64,000 bases of DNA from Metabacillus litoralis (GTDB lineage Bacteria > Bacillota > Bacilli > Bacillales > Bacillaceae). Numbering within the stretch: the first letter of the stretch is position 1; the number at the start of each line of letters is the position of its first letter. The position numbers and the translations under genes are program-made. Location of the stretch: assembly GCF_003667825.1 (NCBI RefSeq), contig NZ_CP033043.1, positions 1,737,001 to 1,801,000 on the forward strand. Reading direction: 5' to 3'. The notes beneath the pieces are model-generated. The model made no database searches. It was not told the DNA's origin and was given only the letters and a program-made list of their open reading frames with translations. This document shows positions 42,239-49,990 of the stretch, in pieces.

Positions 42239-42270
42239 AATAAGGTCTACCGAATAGCAGACCTTATTGA
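42239..42270 (-). terminator. Rho-independent terminator of the 42384 gene
   Basis: AATAAGGTCT and AGACCTTATT pair around ten bases; on the minus strand it is followed by TTTTAATAAAT. Confidence 0.8.
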
Positions 42271-42383
42271 TCAAATTATATTTGATGAAATACCATTTGG
42301 TTTCCACCGACGAAAAATAATTGGTTACAAGGGAAACTTTATGTCACTGAAATACTCTAAAACAGAAAGAATGGATATGATGT

Positions 42384-43292
42384 TCATAAAGAAAATAATT
42401 CAGATCCATTAATAATCTCATTACTAGAAATTAACGTTGTTTCATATATCGTTTTATTATTCTTTTTCATAAAAGATTGAACAACCTCATAACCTACTGC
42501 ATAACCAGCTCCAAAAGATAGACCTACTGGTTTATATCCTTCATGTTTGGCAATCTCATCACCAAACATGTAACTACTTACTTCAGAAAATCCTTTTATG
42601 TTTAGAGCCTCTCCAATAACATAGATTGAATACTCTAAATCATCCCTTTCAATACTAGTCACCCAAGGTCCCAGCTGTTCTGTACCATACAGCTCTTTTG
42701 CGAACGAATCTGCTAATCCTTCTATGACAATATAATCTCCTACTGTTACATTTCCATGATCCCAATCAAAATAAGAAAAACGAATATTGTGATGAAACTC
42801 ATGAGCAATAACAGCAGGTATTTTAGATAAATTATAATCATTTGGATAAATATTCACAGTAATAAATCCAGGAATACCACCAAATCCCGTATATCCTTGT
42901 TGAAGTTTTAACTTATCTGGATTTGCGACATACATACCAAATTTTATTTCATCGGCGTTCACTTTCAAACCTGCCTTATTAGCTTTTTCTATACACGTTT
43001 TGATAGTATTTTCTGCTACCACATAGGCGTTATTTTCTTTTAAAAGGGAAAGACCCAGTTGAATTTGTTTATCGTTAGAAATATCTGCATAACCTAACAT
43101 TTTCGTAGCCATTAATACGTCATAACCATTTTCTTGTTTTGCTTTAATAGGAACATTTATTAAATTCCACATGTCCTTAAACGGCGACATCATATTATAA
43201 CGAAAATAATCTCTTCTTTCTTCTATATCTGATATTGAAAGTAATTCCTCATATTGTTCGAATGTATTAATAAATTTATATGTATTGTACAT
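42384..43292 (-). CDS. DUF2268 putative zinc metalloprotease (YjaZ-like)
   Basis: 302 residues. The zinc-protease motif HEFHH is present in IPAVIAHEFHHNIRFSYF, with the downstream Glu in VIEGLADSFAKELYG, as in the DUF2268 family typified by B. subtilis YjaZ. There is no signal peptide, so it is probably cytosolic. The C-terminal block (GLSFGAGYAVGYEVVQSFMK) is also typical. The substrate is unknown. GGAGGTGTATGTTG precedes the ATG. Confidence 0.85.
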   Translation of the reverse strand: MYNTYKFINTFEQYEELLSISDIEERRDYFRYNMMSPFKDMWNLINVPIKAKQENGYDVLMATKMLGYADISNDKQIQLGLSLLKENNAYVVAENTIKTCIEKANKAGLKVNADEIKFGMYVANPDKLKLQQGYTGFGGIPGFITVNIYPNDYNLSKIPAVIAHEFHHNIRFSYFDWDHGNVTVGDYIVIEGLADSFAKELYGTEQLGPWVTSIERDDLEYSIYVIGEALNIKGFSEVSSYMFGDEIAKHEGYKPVGLSFGAGYAVGYEVVQSFMKKNNKTIYETTLISSNEIINGSELFSL

Positions 43293-43379
43293 TCAACATA
43301 CACCTCCATATTACAAGGCTAAAGTATTACTCTACGTTAATGTCAAATGAATCTTGTATGTGTTTCAAAAAACATTATG

Positions 43380-43440
43380 GCCTTTTAACTGAAAAAGCGT
43401 CTTCTATTCATTCAAGAAAGGCACTTCGTTTGTGGAAGAT
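43380..43440 (+). repeat. Dispersed repeat copy
   Basis: GGCCTTTTAACTGAAAAAGC, GTCTTCTATTCATTCAAG, AAAGGCACTTCGTTTGTGGA. It is followed by a copied gene end at 43441. Confidence 0.85.
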
Positions 43441-43520
43441 ATCATATAGACAAATCACGTGTTAATTTAACAAAGTAATTAATGATTCCTTGTAACTAGA
43501 TCAAAAGGAACCTCCCTCAA
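43441..43520 (-). pseudogene. Duplicated 3' end of the lipoprotein gene at 50716-51141
   Basis: CATATAGACAAATCACGTGT to CTAGATCAAAAGGAACCTCC matches 50680-50752 closely, including the last dozen codons and the stop (GATTCCTTGTAACTAG against GATTCCCTGTAACTAG). The rest of the gene is absent. Confidence 0.8.
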
Positions 43521-43639
43521 TAAAGTTAATTTTTCTTAGAAATACTCATTCATTCTCAATATTTCATATTACCAAATAGCTGACGCACCAAGATTACAGG
43601 ATATTATTTGAATTTATACAAATGATTTACAGGGTGGGG

Positions 43640-43905
43640 GCCATCCTATCAATCCAAACTGGATTAGTTTGGAAAATAAGTGTATAACCGTGCTAAGAAA
43701 TCTCCACATAAATCACGGTCGCTAACCCTCCCATATCTCTCAGGATTGTAATCCATACTTTCCTTCGTCCTGCGTATCCATGAGGTGGAGGTTGGAAATG
43801 CTCCTTAGCTGGGTCAATTGCCCGAATGGAAAAAATATGCTCCAACTCTGCACTATTGGTGTTTGTAGAGAAATAATGTGTACTTATAGTGTTTTTCTAA
43901 AAGCT
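43640..43905 (-). ncRNA. Candidate structured non-coding (bridge-RNA-type) region of the IS110 element
   Basis: Stems at 43653-43673 and 43687-43719, plus GGAG/CTCC pairs near 43790, lie in DNA of higher GC than the flanks. A frame reading PAKEHFQPPPHGYAGRRKVW also crosses it, so a decayed gene is an alternative. No direct evidence of transcription. Confidence 0.35.
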
Positions 43906-45189
43906 TTAAGCAGCCTGTAATAAATGTTTTTTAGGTAATCCACTTACTAGTTTAGATCCATCAAACTCACATTGTTTTTGTCCAATGACAAACAACACAC
44001 GTAGTAGCTTACAACACAAGGCAATGAGTGACTGTTGCTTTTTTAACGGCTTTTCAGACCGTGTTGTATAGTATTGATGCAAGGCCTTAAACGTTGGATT
44101 ATGGGCGACTAGTGGACGAATAGCCAAATATAAGGCTCGTCGTAGACGGCTTCGCCCTCTCTTGGTTATCCGAGTTTGACCTTTAAATTTACCTGAGCTG
44201 TGTTCTCGTAATGAGAGCCCAGCTAAATTAACTAGCTGTTGGGGGTGACTGTACTTTGTAATGTCACCTACTTCTGAGAAGAATAAAGCGATTGTGGTAG
44301 ACCCCAATCCTGATATCTCCATCATTTGTTTAGCTCCCGGAAGTGTTTCCACTAGAGCTTCAAGCTCCGTATCTAATTGTTCTACCTGTTGTTTATATAA
44401 CTTATACTGGTCAAGTAGATAATCTAATTCTCGCTTGGCAAACTGAATACCAATTTGTATCCCAATACTCTTTCGAGCAGCTTCTACTAGCTTCGTTGCT
44501 CGCTTAATTCCCACTCCTCGTTGAACATATGGCTTCCACTTCATCAACACCTCTTCCGGTGATAGTTCTTTAATTTGAGAAGGAAACGGAAACAATCGCA
44601 ACGTACAAAAGGCTGCTTTTCCTTCCCAGTCTCCAAACACATCAAAGAATTCAGGAAAATAGCGTTGAATATGGTTTTGGATGCGTCCTTCTGTTGTCAT
44701 CAGTTGTTTAGTAAGCTGATCTCGTAATTTGACGCCTTCTCTTAATTCGGCATAAACACCATCTAAGAGGTTTGGTACAGAGTATCGGCCATCCTTAATC
44801 AACTGTGCAATGACACGGGCATCCTTAGTATCATTTTTAGTAGGGGAATTGTCGTCAAGCTCTTTACTTTTCTTAACGTGCATAGGGTTTACGACGACGA
44901 AATCGTATCCTTTAGCTACTAAAAAATAAGCTAGACTAAACCAGTAATGACCAGTAGGTTCTACGCCAAGAATGACGTGATCCTTTGCATTTTCCTTCCG
45001 AAGAGCTTCTGCCCAATTCACTAGTTTTTGAAAGCCATGCATTCGATTTTCAAAGATCAAGCGTTTCCCGAACTCGATGCCTCGGTCATCTTGAGCACGT
45101 GCAACGTGTTTGTCTTTGGCAATATCAATGCCAACAATAAGAGTTGAAGGTGTAATTTGAGAGATTTTGTGATTTTGTGTATAATTCAT
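43906..45189 (-). CDS. IS110 family transposase
   Basis: 427 residues: the N-terminal DEDD RuvC-like domain starts with TLIVGIDIAKDKHVARAQ (first Asp), with the second acid in ILGVEPTGHYWFSLAYFL and the DTKDARVIAQLI motif carrying the last pair. The C-terminal IS116/IS110/IS902 domain has ISGLGSTTIALFFSEVGDI and the Ser-type recombinase segment (NLAGLSLREHSSGKFKGQ). It is full length and intact. AAGGAGGACTCAAA precedes the ATG. IS110 enzymes insert without target duplications. Confidence 0.92.
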   Translation of the reverse strand: MNYTQNHKISQITPSTLIVGIDIAKDKHVARAQDDRGIEFGKRLIFENRMHGFQKLVNWAEALRKENAKDHVILGVEPTGHYWFSLAYFLVAKGYDFVVVNPMHVKKSKELDDNSPTKNDTKDARVIAQLIKDGRYSVPNLLDGVYAELREGVKLRDQLTKQLMTTEGRIQNHIQRYFPEFFDVFGDWEGKAAFCTLRLFPFPSQIKELSPEEVLMKWKPYVQRGVGIKRATKLVEAARKSIGIQIGIQFAKRELDYLLDQYKLYKQQVEQLDTELEALVETLPGAKQMMEISGLGSTTIALFFSEVGDITKYSHPQQLVNLAGLSLREHSSGKFKGQTRITKRGRSRLRRALYLAIRPLVAHNPTFKALHQYYTTRSEKPLKKQQSLIALCCKLLRVLFVIGQKQCEFDGSKLVSGLPKKHLLQAA

Positions 45190-45289
45190 TTTGAGTCCTC
45201 CTTGGTTACTTAATTAAGGGTCCTTAGTGCTGATCAGCTGCGGACACCTCGTACTATACCAAGAGGGCTCTTTTTGTTTCAATCCTCAA

Positions 45290-45415
45290 ATTTCTTCATT
45301 ACAGGAATGGCTCCTTACTATTAGTAAGATTAGCTATTTTATCATTAGATCATGCTCAGTAGCTCTTAATATATTTTTATCTTTTTCTATTTTCAAATGT
45401 AAGTATTAGAATAAA
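45290..45415 (-). pseudogene. Internal-deletion remnant of a Nudix-type gene with its 3' repeat
   Basis: CTTCATTACAGGAATGGCTC, TTACTATTAGTAAGATTAGC resembles the repeat right end and gene end at 5830-5865, and GTAGCTCTTAATATATTTTT, ATCTTTTTCTATTTTCAAAT, GTAAG resembles the first codons of the Nudix gene (6260-6312). The middle 350 or so bases are missing. So both ends of the unit survive, joined. Confidence 0.5.
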
Positions 45416-45500
45416 TAACTAGTATATGAGCTACACCTTTTTGATGTAGATTTTTATATAACAAATTTATACAAACATAAGTACTTGAAGTTCAACAATT

Positions 45501-45517
45501 AATCAGTTATACTGATT
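45501..45517 (+). promoter_or_regulatory. Palindromic operator upstream of the MarR gene
   Basis: AATCAGT, TAT, ACTGATT is a perfect inverted repeat, with a further half (ATCAGTTATAC) directly after it. It lies 40 bases before the MarR start, in the expected position for autoregulation. Confidence 0.7.
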
Positions 45518-45556
45518 ATCAGTTATACATATTATATAAGGAGGTAAATATTACAT

Positions 45557-45976
45557 TTGGAGAAATGGAATCAATCTTATGGTTTTTTGCTTGGAAAAGT
45601 TCTTCAGCAAATGGAAACTAACTTTGCTGAAGGACTTGTACCATATGCAATTAACGCTAGACAATATGGGGTACTTTTATTTATTAATGCGAATCCTTAT
45701 TCATCACAAAAGGATATTTCTGAAAACCTACAAATTGATCGGACAACAATGGTAAGTCATATCGATCACTTAGAAACTTTGGGGTATGTAGAAAGGACAA
45801 GGAATCCTAACGATAGAAGGTCCTATAGTCTTTTGATTACACCTAATGGGAATGAAGTATTAGATTCACGCTGGGACTTTCTAATCAATACGGAATTAGA
45901 TGTACTAGCCCCTTTAAGCGATCAAGAAAGACAATTGCTGAAGGAGCTTCTTGTTAAAATTTGGAGTTCACTTTAA
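45557..45976 (+). CDS. MarR family transcriptional regulator
   Basis: 139 residues with the winged-helix core (SQKDISENLQIDRTTMVSHI as recognition region, then the wing ERTRNPNDRRSYSLLITPNG) and N- and C-terminal dimerisation helices. MarR proteins repress until a phenolic, oxidant or other ligand binds. TTG start after AAGGAGGTAAATATTACAT. The rhodanese gene 19 bases downstream is the likely target along with itself. Cys is absent, so Cys-based redox sensing is unlikely. Confidence 0.9.
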   Translation: MEKWNQSYGFLLGKVLQQMETNFAEGLVPYAINARQYGVLLFINANPYSSQKDISENLQIDRTTMVSHIDHLETLGYVERTRNPNDRRSYSLLITPNGNEVLDSRWDFLINTELDVLAPLSDQERQLLKELLVKIWSSL

Positions 45977-45995
45977 AACTGGAGGTATCTTATTT

Positions 45996-46391
45996 ATGAA
46001 CGCACTTGATTATTTTAATGCACGCTTAGAAGCAACTATTAGCCCCATGGATTATTTGAGATTGTCACAGGTCGACCCAGAAAAATACTTTTTAATTGAT
46101 GTAAGAAATGGACCTGAACATGTAAGAAGCCTAACAATTAAGGATGCTAATATCATTCCCCAACAGGAGTTGTCGGATCATTTACATGAAATTCCGAAAG
46201 ATAAAGAAATTATTGTATATTGTTGGGATGTCTGGTGTAACACAGCAGCCAAAGTAGCATCTTTTCTATTAGAACATGGCTATAAAGTAAAAGAGTTGAC
46301 TGGAGGTATCGCGGCTTGGAAAGAAATGAATTTCCCTGTCTCAGATTCTTCTAAAAATGCTAATCTTTCTTCTGATAGTTGCGGGTGCTGA
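45996..46391 (+). CDS. Rhodanese-domain protein
   Basis: 131 residues with a single rhodanese domain (YFLIDVRNGPEHVRSLTIKD; ELTGGIAAWKEMNFPV). The active Cys is in VYCWDVWCNTAAKVASFL; the loop CWDVWCN has a second Cys and lacks the usual C-x-x-G-x-R, so thiosulfate transfer may be altered. The tail SDSCGC offers extra thiols. Start ATG 45996 follows GGAGGTATCTTATTT. It forms an operon with the MarR gene. Confidence 0.85.
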   Translation: MNALDYFNARLEATISPMDYLRLSQVDPEKYFLIDVRNGPEHVRSLTIKDANIIPQQELSDHLHEIPKDKEIIVYCWDVWCNTAAKVASFLLEHGYKVKELTGGIAAWKEMNFPVSDSSKNANLSSDSCGC

Positions 46392-46396
46392 CTCTT

Positions 46397-46567
46397 ATGC
46401 AGAATAACAGGTATTGGATTGGGGTTGCTTCACGTGACCATGTAATAAATGCAGTGCAAGGTCGGTTTACTCAACTTTGTCATGGCAAACAAGCACCTTT
46501 GAAAAAGTTGAGTACTGGTGATTGGATTATTTAATACTCGCCTAAAATTATACTCAAAGATACCTAG
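46397..46567 (+). pseudogene. EVE-domain gene fragment with internal TAA
   Basis: Starting six bases after the rhodanese stop the frame encodes MQNNRYWIGVASRDHVINAV, QGRFTQLCHGKQAPLKKLST, GDWII, then TAA (46532-46534) where a Tyr is expected, and YSPKIILKDT before a TAG. The order RYWIGVASRDHV, FTQLCHGK, GDWIIYYSPK is the start of EVE-domain proteins (modified-base or RNA binding). The remaining two thirds are missing. Confidence 0.65.
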
Positions 46568-46624
46568 TAAATAATTAACGGCGTTATTAGACCTAAGGCA
46601 TCCTTATATCATATATTAAATCAT

Positions 46625-46747
46625 ATGAGTGGAGAAAAAGTTGTTGACTTAGTCGGTTATTTGTTTCCCATCGTTATACCTTTTCTAATATTAACTTGTA
46701 TTATGGGTTTTACTAGGAAATGTTTAAAAAGAAAGGTTAGGGGTTAG
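46625..46747 (+). CDS. Small one-helix membrane peptide
   Basis: 40 residues: MSGEKVVDLVGYLFPIVIPF, LILTCIMGFTRKCLKRKVRG. One helix and a strongly basic tail. No ribosome binding site is visible and the frame is open further upstream, so it may be a 3' remnant. No family is recognised. Confidence 0.3.
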   Translation: MSGEKVVDLVGYLFPIVIPFLILTCIMGFTRKCLKRKVRG

Positions 46748-46783
46748 GAAACTACTATGTGTTCAATAAACAAATGATTTATA

Positions 46784-46823
46784 CAAAGCGCTTATCTTGA
46801 GGTTGAAGAATAAGCGCTTAACT
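46784..46823. terminator. Strong palindromic hairpin, repeat-like
   Basis: AAAGCGCTTATCTT, GAGGTTG, AAGAATAAGCGCTT. The arms resemble the repeat core, but the long AAGCGCTTAT stem is nearly symmetric, so its orientation cannot be decided. Confidence 0.65.
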
Positions 46824-46948
46824 CATGTAAGCCCATTGTAGTGGAACACTGGTAGAAAATAATCAATATTTTTATGGAAAATGCTTTAATTGATTAATTA
46901 AAAGCTTGTTTTGCTTAGTTTATAAAAGTTATTAGTATAAGTAGTTGT

Positions 46949-47254
46949 TTAAATACCCTTCCCACCCATTGTTCTTAGGGTACTTATTCTGTCCATACCA
47001 GTAATAATTGGTTTGGCACGCTTTATTAAAGTTTTTGTAGCTTCAAGAGTTAGAGATGCCTGATGGGCTTTTTCATTACTCCACACCTCATAAACATAAA
47101 CAGAATTAGGTTCACCTTCCGAAATATTCACAAGATATATCTCGCATTCTTCAAGATTTTTCATTGATTCTGCTGCTTCCAATAAAATACCTACCATTGT
47201 GTCTCGTTCGCCTTCTTGTACCTCAAACTTACCAAACAAACTGAATTTACTCAT
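46949..47254 (-). CDS. Antibiotic-biosynthesis-monooxygenase (ABM) domain protein
   Basis: 101 residues forming one ferredoxin-like ABM domain: FSLFGKFEVQEGERDTMVGI, EIYLVNISEGEPNSVYVYEV, then WSNEKAHQASLTLEAT. YgiN-type members are quinol monooxygenases or heme/flavin-independent oxygenases; a specific reaction cannot be claimed. AGGGAGGACTATAA precedes the ATG. Confidence 0.8.
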   Translation of the reverse strand: MSKFSLFGKFEVQEGERDTMVGILLEAAESMKNLEECEIYLVNISEGEPNSVYVYEVWSNEKAHQASLTLEATKTLIKRAKPIITGMDRISTLRTMGGKGI

Positions 47255-47359
47255 TTATAGTCCTCCCTAGTTTTGTGACCTGTTAATTGGTTCTACATCC
47301 CGCCTCTGTTATCCTGTTATTTCCATTAAATAAACCATAAAGGTTCTTTTACTTTCCTG

Positions 47360-47490
47360 CCAGGTAGTTTAAGTAAAGCCTTCACAAACATCTTTCCATT
47401 TCTAAGTGATTTTCCCCAATCTGACATTTTAACAGAAGTAAGCACCTTTCCTTAATTCAAGAAAGGTGCTTTTATATTGTTGAAGTTTTA
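47360..47490 (+). repeat. Full-length dispersed repeat copy
   Basis: CAGGTAGTTTAAGTAAAGCC, TTCACAAACATC, AGTGATTTTCCCCAATCTGA, CATTTTAACAGAAGTAAGCA, CCTTTCCTTAATTCAAG, AAAGGTGCTTTTATATTGTT, GAAG. One of the most complete copies in the window. Confidence 0.9.
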
Positions 47491-47496
47491 TTACTC

Positions 47497-47565
47497 CAGA
47501 GTAAGTGGAATTTCAAAATAATAGTTCTAGTACTTCACTAACTGCCCGATGTTATTTTAACAATC
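47497..47565 (-). pseudogene. Possible 3' end of a Nudix-type gene
   Basis: AGTACTTCACTAACTGCCCG resembles AGTGCTTCATTAACTGCCCA from the end of the Nudix gene at 5890-5910, and the minus frame reads HRAVSEVLELLF before stops. It directly follows a repeat copy, as at 5791-5859. The match is short. Confidence 0.35.
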
Positions 47566-47667
47566 GTTGTTAGTTTTAAAAAAAAGAAAAACGAACATTC
47601 TTAATTTATATAACGTGCCTGTTTAATTTCGATATTTTTAATATAATTTACAAAAAATTAGTTGGAT

Positions 47668-48228
47668 TTATATTTGTAAGTTTTCTTCAATCTTTACAAT
47701 TTCAGATATTGACTCATTATATTCTATTTCTGTAAAAATACTGTATTTCTTTAGATTATTATAAAATTCTTTAGCTGCAACAATTAAATGAAACAAGTAT
47801 TCATTACTGTTAACTATTCCTGAGTAGTATATATCGGCAGGATCATATTCATTAAAGATTTCCCACTTTAAGTTTCCTATTTCATCTTGTTTTGTTAATC
47901 TTAGAATATTAGGGTCAATTCCTAATAATACTTCGCTAATCTCTCTCTCTTGATACTCAATTACAGCATCAATTATATCCTCCCATAAGTTTAATCCCTT
48001 AAAGTTATGGTCTAACAGTATATTATTATTGAATTCGATATTAATACAAATTTCTAGATGCTTTGAATCAATTAGATCCTCTTCTATCAACTTTTTCACT
48101 TCAGATTCTTGATTAAAAGATATATAGCACACTTCTGGAAATCCCACTAAATATTCCTCAAAATTTCTCCCTAGTTTTTGGTCAATAATGTTTCTTGGTA
48201 TGACTAAATAGGTTTTAATATTATTCAT
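47668..48228 (-). CDS. Cytosolic protein of unknown function
   Basis: 186 residues, acidic, without membrane segments. Predicted strands and helices alternate (KTYLVIPRNIIDQKLG; HLEICINIEFNNNILLD; LNLWEDIIDAVIEYQEREIS; FHLIVAAKEFYNNLKKYSIF). The size, acidity and composition resemble small immunity proteins, but no known family is recognised and no toxin lies beside it. AGGTGGTGAAAA precedes the ATG. Confidence 0.65.
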   Translation of the reverse strand: MNNIKTYLVIPRNIIDQKLGRNFEEYLVGFPEVCYISFNQESEVKKLIEEDLIDSKHLEICINIEFNNNILLDHNFKGLNLWEDIIDAVIEYQEREISEVLLGIDPNILRLTKQDEIGNLKWEIFNEYDPADIYYSGIVNSNEYLFHLIVAAKEFYNNLKKYSIFTEIEYNESISEIVKIEENLQI

Positions 48229-48287
48229 TTTTCACCACCTAAATAATTTTCGTCTACACCATCTTTTTTTCTAAATCCATTTTCAAT

Positions 48288-48350
48288 TCAGTTTGGCTGC
48301 CACTATTACTTGTTCCAGAAAAACGCTTTGATTGTTGAGGATGGAATTGA
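48288..48350 (+). repeat. Dispersed repeat copy
   Basis: TTGGCTGCCACTATTACTTG, TTCCAGAAAAACGCTTTGAT, TGTTGAGGATGG. It ends about 30 bases 3' of the methyltransferase stop. Confidence 0.7.
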
Positions 48351-48378
48351 ATAAACGTATCCTTTAGTCTAACAAAGT

Positions 48379-49164
48379 TTAGTCAATCTTTATCTTTGTA
48401 GCTCTAGTTGCAATAAAAGTTTTTATATGTTTGTCTAATATCCTTGTTCCGCCAAAATCATCCTCAAAGAATCCAGTTATAACAAATCCTGCATCAATTT
48501 GACCTTGAATTTGATCTTCCAAAGTGTGTGCGTATTCAATTGTTTGACTTGAATTGATGTAATCTTGAACGTCATTCTCAGGCAAATAGTCCAAAGTAGA
48601 TGAAGGAATGGAGTGTTTAACATCAAGTATCCCTTTTCTTTCTAGGTTGTCATCAAAAATCCATAATAAAGGATTAGTAAAACCAGCAATTAAAATCCCT
48701 TTATTCTTTAACACTCTTGAAATCTCATTCCATACAGGATATACATCTTTTACAAACAAGTTGGAAACAGGATTAACTACAATATCAAAATATTCATCCT
48801 CAAAATCACTGAGATCTGACATGTTACCTTGAACAGTTTTTATAGTTAATCCACTACGTTTAGCTACCTTTTCATCTTGCTCTAACTGCTTTTTAGATAT
48901 ATCAGTAACTGTTACATCTGCTCCAGCAGCAGCCAGAACAGGTGCTTGTTGACCACCGCCTGATGCTAAGCATAGTATCTTTAACCCTTTTATGTATTTT
49001 GGAAACCAATCTCTTGGAACTGTTTTTTCAGTTGTGACAGTGATTGCCCATTCACCTGATTTACTTTTTTCAATTACTTCACTACTTACTGCTTGAGTGT
49101 ATCTAGAACCTTCTTCAACCTTCTTATCCCATGCGTTGCTATTATGTTGTGTTGTATCCATCAT
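48379..49164 (-). CDS. Class I SAM-dependent methyltransferase
   Basis: 261 residues. The SAM-binding motif I is LKILCLASGGGQQAPVLA, with the acidic motif II in ADVTVTDISKKQLEQDE and motif III/IV in DFEDEYFDIVVNPVSNLFVK. The N-terminus (NAWDKKVEEGSRYTQAVSSE) is typical of a Bacillus small-molecule methyltransferase group. The substrate is unknown. The ATG at 49161 follows AAGGGGGAAAT. A fragment of its 5' end lies at 1412-1593. Confidence 0.88.
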   Translation of the reverse strand: MMDTTQHNSNAWDKKVEEGSRYTQAVSSEVIEKSKSGEWAITVTTEKTVPRDWFPKYIKGLKILCLASGGGQQAPVLAAAGADVTVTDISKKQLEQDEKVAKRSGLTIKTVQGNMSDLSDFEDEYFDIVVNPVSNLFVKDVYPVWNEISRVLKNKGILIAGFTNPLLWIFDDNLERKGILDVKHSIPSSTLDYLPENDVQDYINSSQTIEYAHTLEDQIQGQIDAGFVITGFFEDDFGGTRILDKHIKTFIATRATKIKID

Positions 49165-49231
49165 ATTTCCCCCTTGTTTAAGAGCAAAGTCTTTCTAAAT
49201 TATAGCATCACCCTTATTTCGTCTTATAATT

Positions 49232-49348
49232 TATAATTGATCCTGTAGTTTAAGATATTTCTTCACATCTTTTAATTGATGTTACACGATCTGTCCTTAT
49301 ACTAGTTCCCGTAGCCTCACCATAGTAATACCGCAGTTGAAGGACATC
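49232..49348 (+). repeat. Decayed full-length dispersed repeat
   Basis: TGATCCTGTAGTTTAAGATA, TTTCTTCACATCTTTTAATT, GATGTTACACGATCTGTCC at the left; CCGCAGTTGAAGGACATC at the right. The hairpin core is badly decayed. Confidence 0.6.
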
Positions 49349-49351
49349 TAC

Positions 49352-49403
49352 ATATATTCGTCCTCTTCTGTTTCTTCATCAAAGACTATCTCAAGTCGAG
49401 AAC
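49352..49403 (-). pseudogene. Short coding remnant next to the lipoprotein gene
   Basis: The minus strand encodes SSRLEIVFDEETEEDEYM and a TAG immediately after the lipoprotein stop, in a different frame. It looks like the acidic C-terminus of another protein, followed by the repeat. Confidence 0.35.
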
Positions 49404-49910
49404 TTAAGAAATATCGACTACTGTTATATATATAACTTGATTGTTCTTTAAGAAAAATTCAATATGTCGATTCGATTCTTTATCAAAGTAACCGATCCTC
49501 TTATAGCTTTTATCTTCTTTATTCGTATAATAGTTCGATCCGTACTGCTGGATGACTTCCTCTTTGGTACTACCTACTTTGATCCCTTTAACCGTTTGAT
49601 ACACCTTACTATTGATCTGGTATTCGACGACTATATCATCATCTAATGTAATAGAAAGACCATCATTTCCATATGTTAAATGAGTGACTGAATCACTTTT
49701 TTCAATTCTCTTGGGTTTCCCTAGGTTCTTCTCTACACTTTCAGAATTATCTCTTAAACTTACCCCATTAGTCGATTCATCTTGTAATTCAGTAGATCGC
49801 ACTTCGCTCATATAATCATAAGCATCTTTTTGAAGGACATCACATCCAGCTGCAGCTAAACTGGCTGCAAGAATGACTATAACTAGAAAACTCTTCTTCA
49901 AATCAATCAC
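49404..49910 (-). CDS. Lipoprotein of unknown function
   Basis: 168 residues. Signal peptide with lipobox (FLVIVILAASLAAAGC), so it is anchored outside the membrane by a diacylglyceryl Cys. The mature part has two similar beta-rich halves (SVEKNLGKPKRIEKSDSVTH; IKVGSTKEEVIQQYGSNYYT), the second resembling the V-G-x-T-x-x-E-V-x-x-x-Y-G repeats of outer-face lipoproteins. No function is known. A ribosome binding site (AGAAGGTGATTG) precedes the ATG. Confidence 0.75.
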   Translation of the reverse strand: MIDLKKSFLVIVILAASLAAAGCDVLQKDAYDYMSEVRSTELQDESTNGVSLRDNSESVEKNLGKPKRIEKSDSVTHLTYGNDGLSITLDDDIVVEYQINSKVYQTVKGIKVGSTKEEVIQQYGSNYYTNKEDKSYKRIGYFDKESNRHIEFFLKNNQVIYITVVDIS

Positions 49911-49990
49911 CTTCTTTTAGAAGTTTACTTCCACTTCTTAATGATAATGGATTTCTTCCTTTTCAACTATTGTTGAAGATAAAGTGAAAA

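Larger units (their letters stand above)
43635..45235 (-). mobile_element. IS110-family insertion sequence (ends uncertain)
   Basis: One transposase gene with about 270 bases of GC-richer non-coding DNA 3' of it (43635-43905) and a short 5' leader. IS110 elements lack terminal inverted repeats, so ends cannot be fixed by eye; limits are guessed from composition. The 3' non-coding part contains several stems (TCCAAACT/AGTTTGGA; ACCGTG/CACGGT), as expected for a structured bridge-type RNA in elements that carry it downstream of the transposase. Confidence 0.7.

Noticed and set aside
42203..42412. A plus-strand small protein
   Set aside because: It reads through a clear terminator stem and overlaps the end of the minus-strand protease gene; the composition is not protein-like.
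47668..48228. Immunity protein of a toxin system
   Set aside because: Size and acidity fit, but no toxin gene or recognised immunity motif is present.
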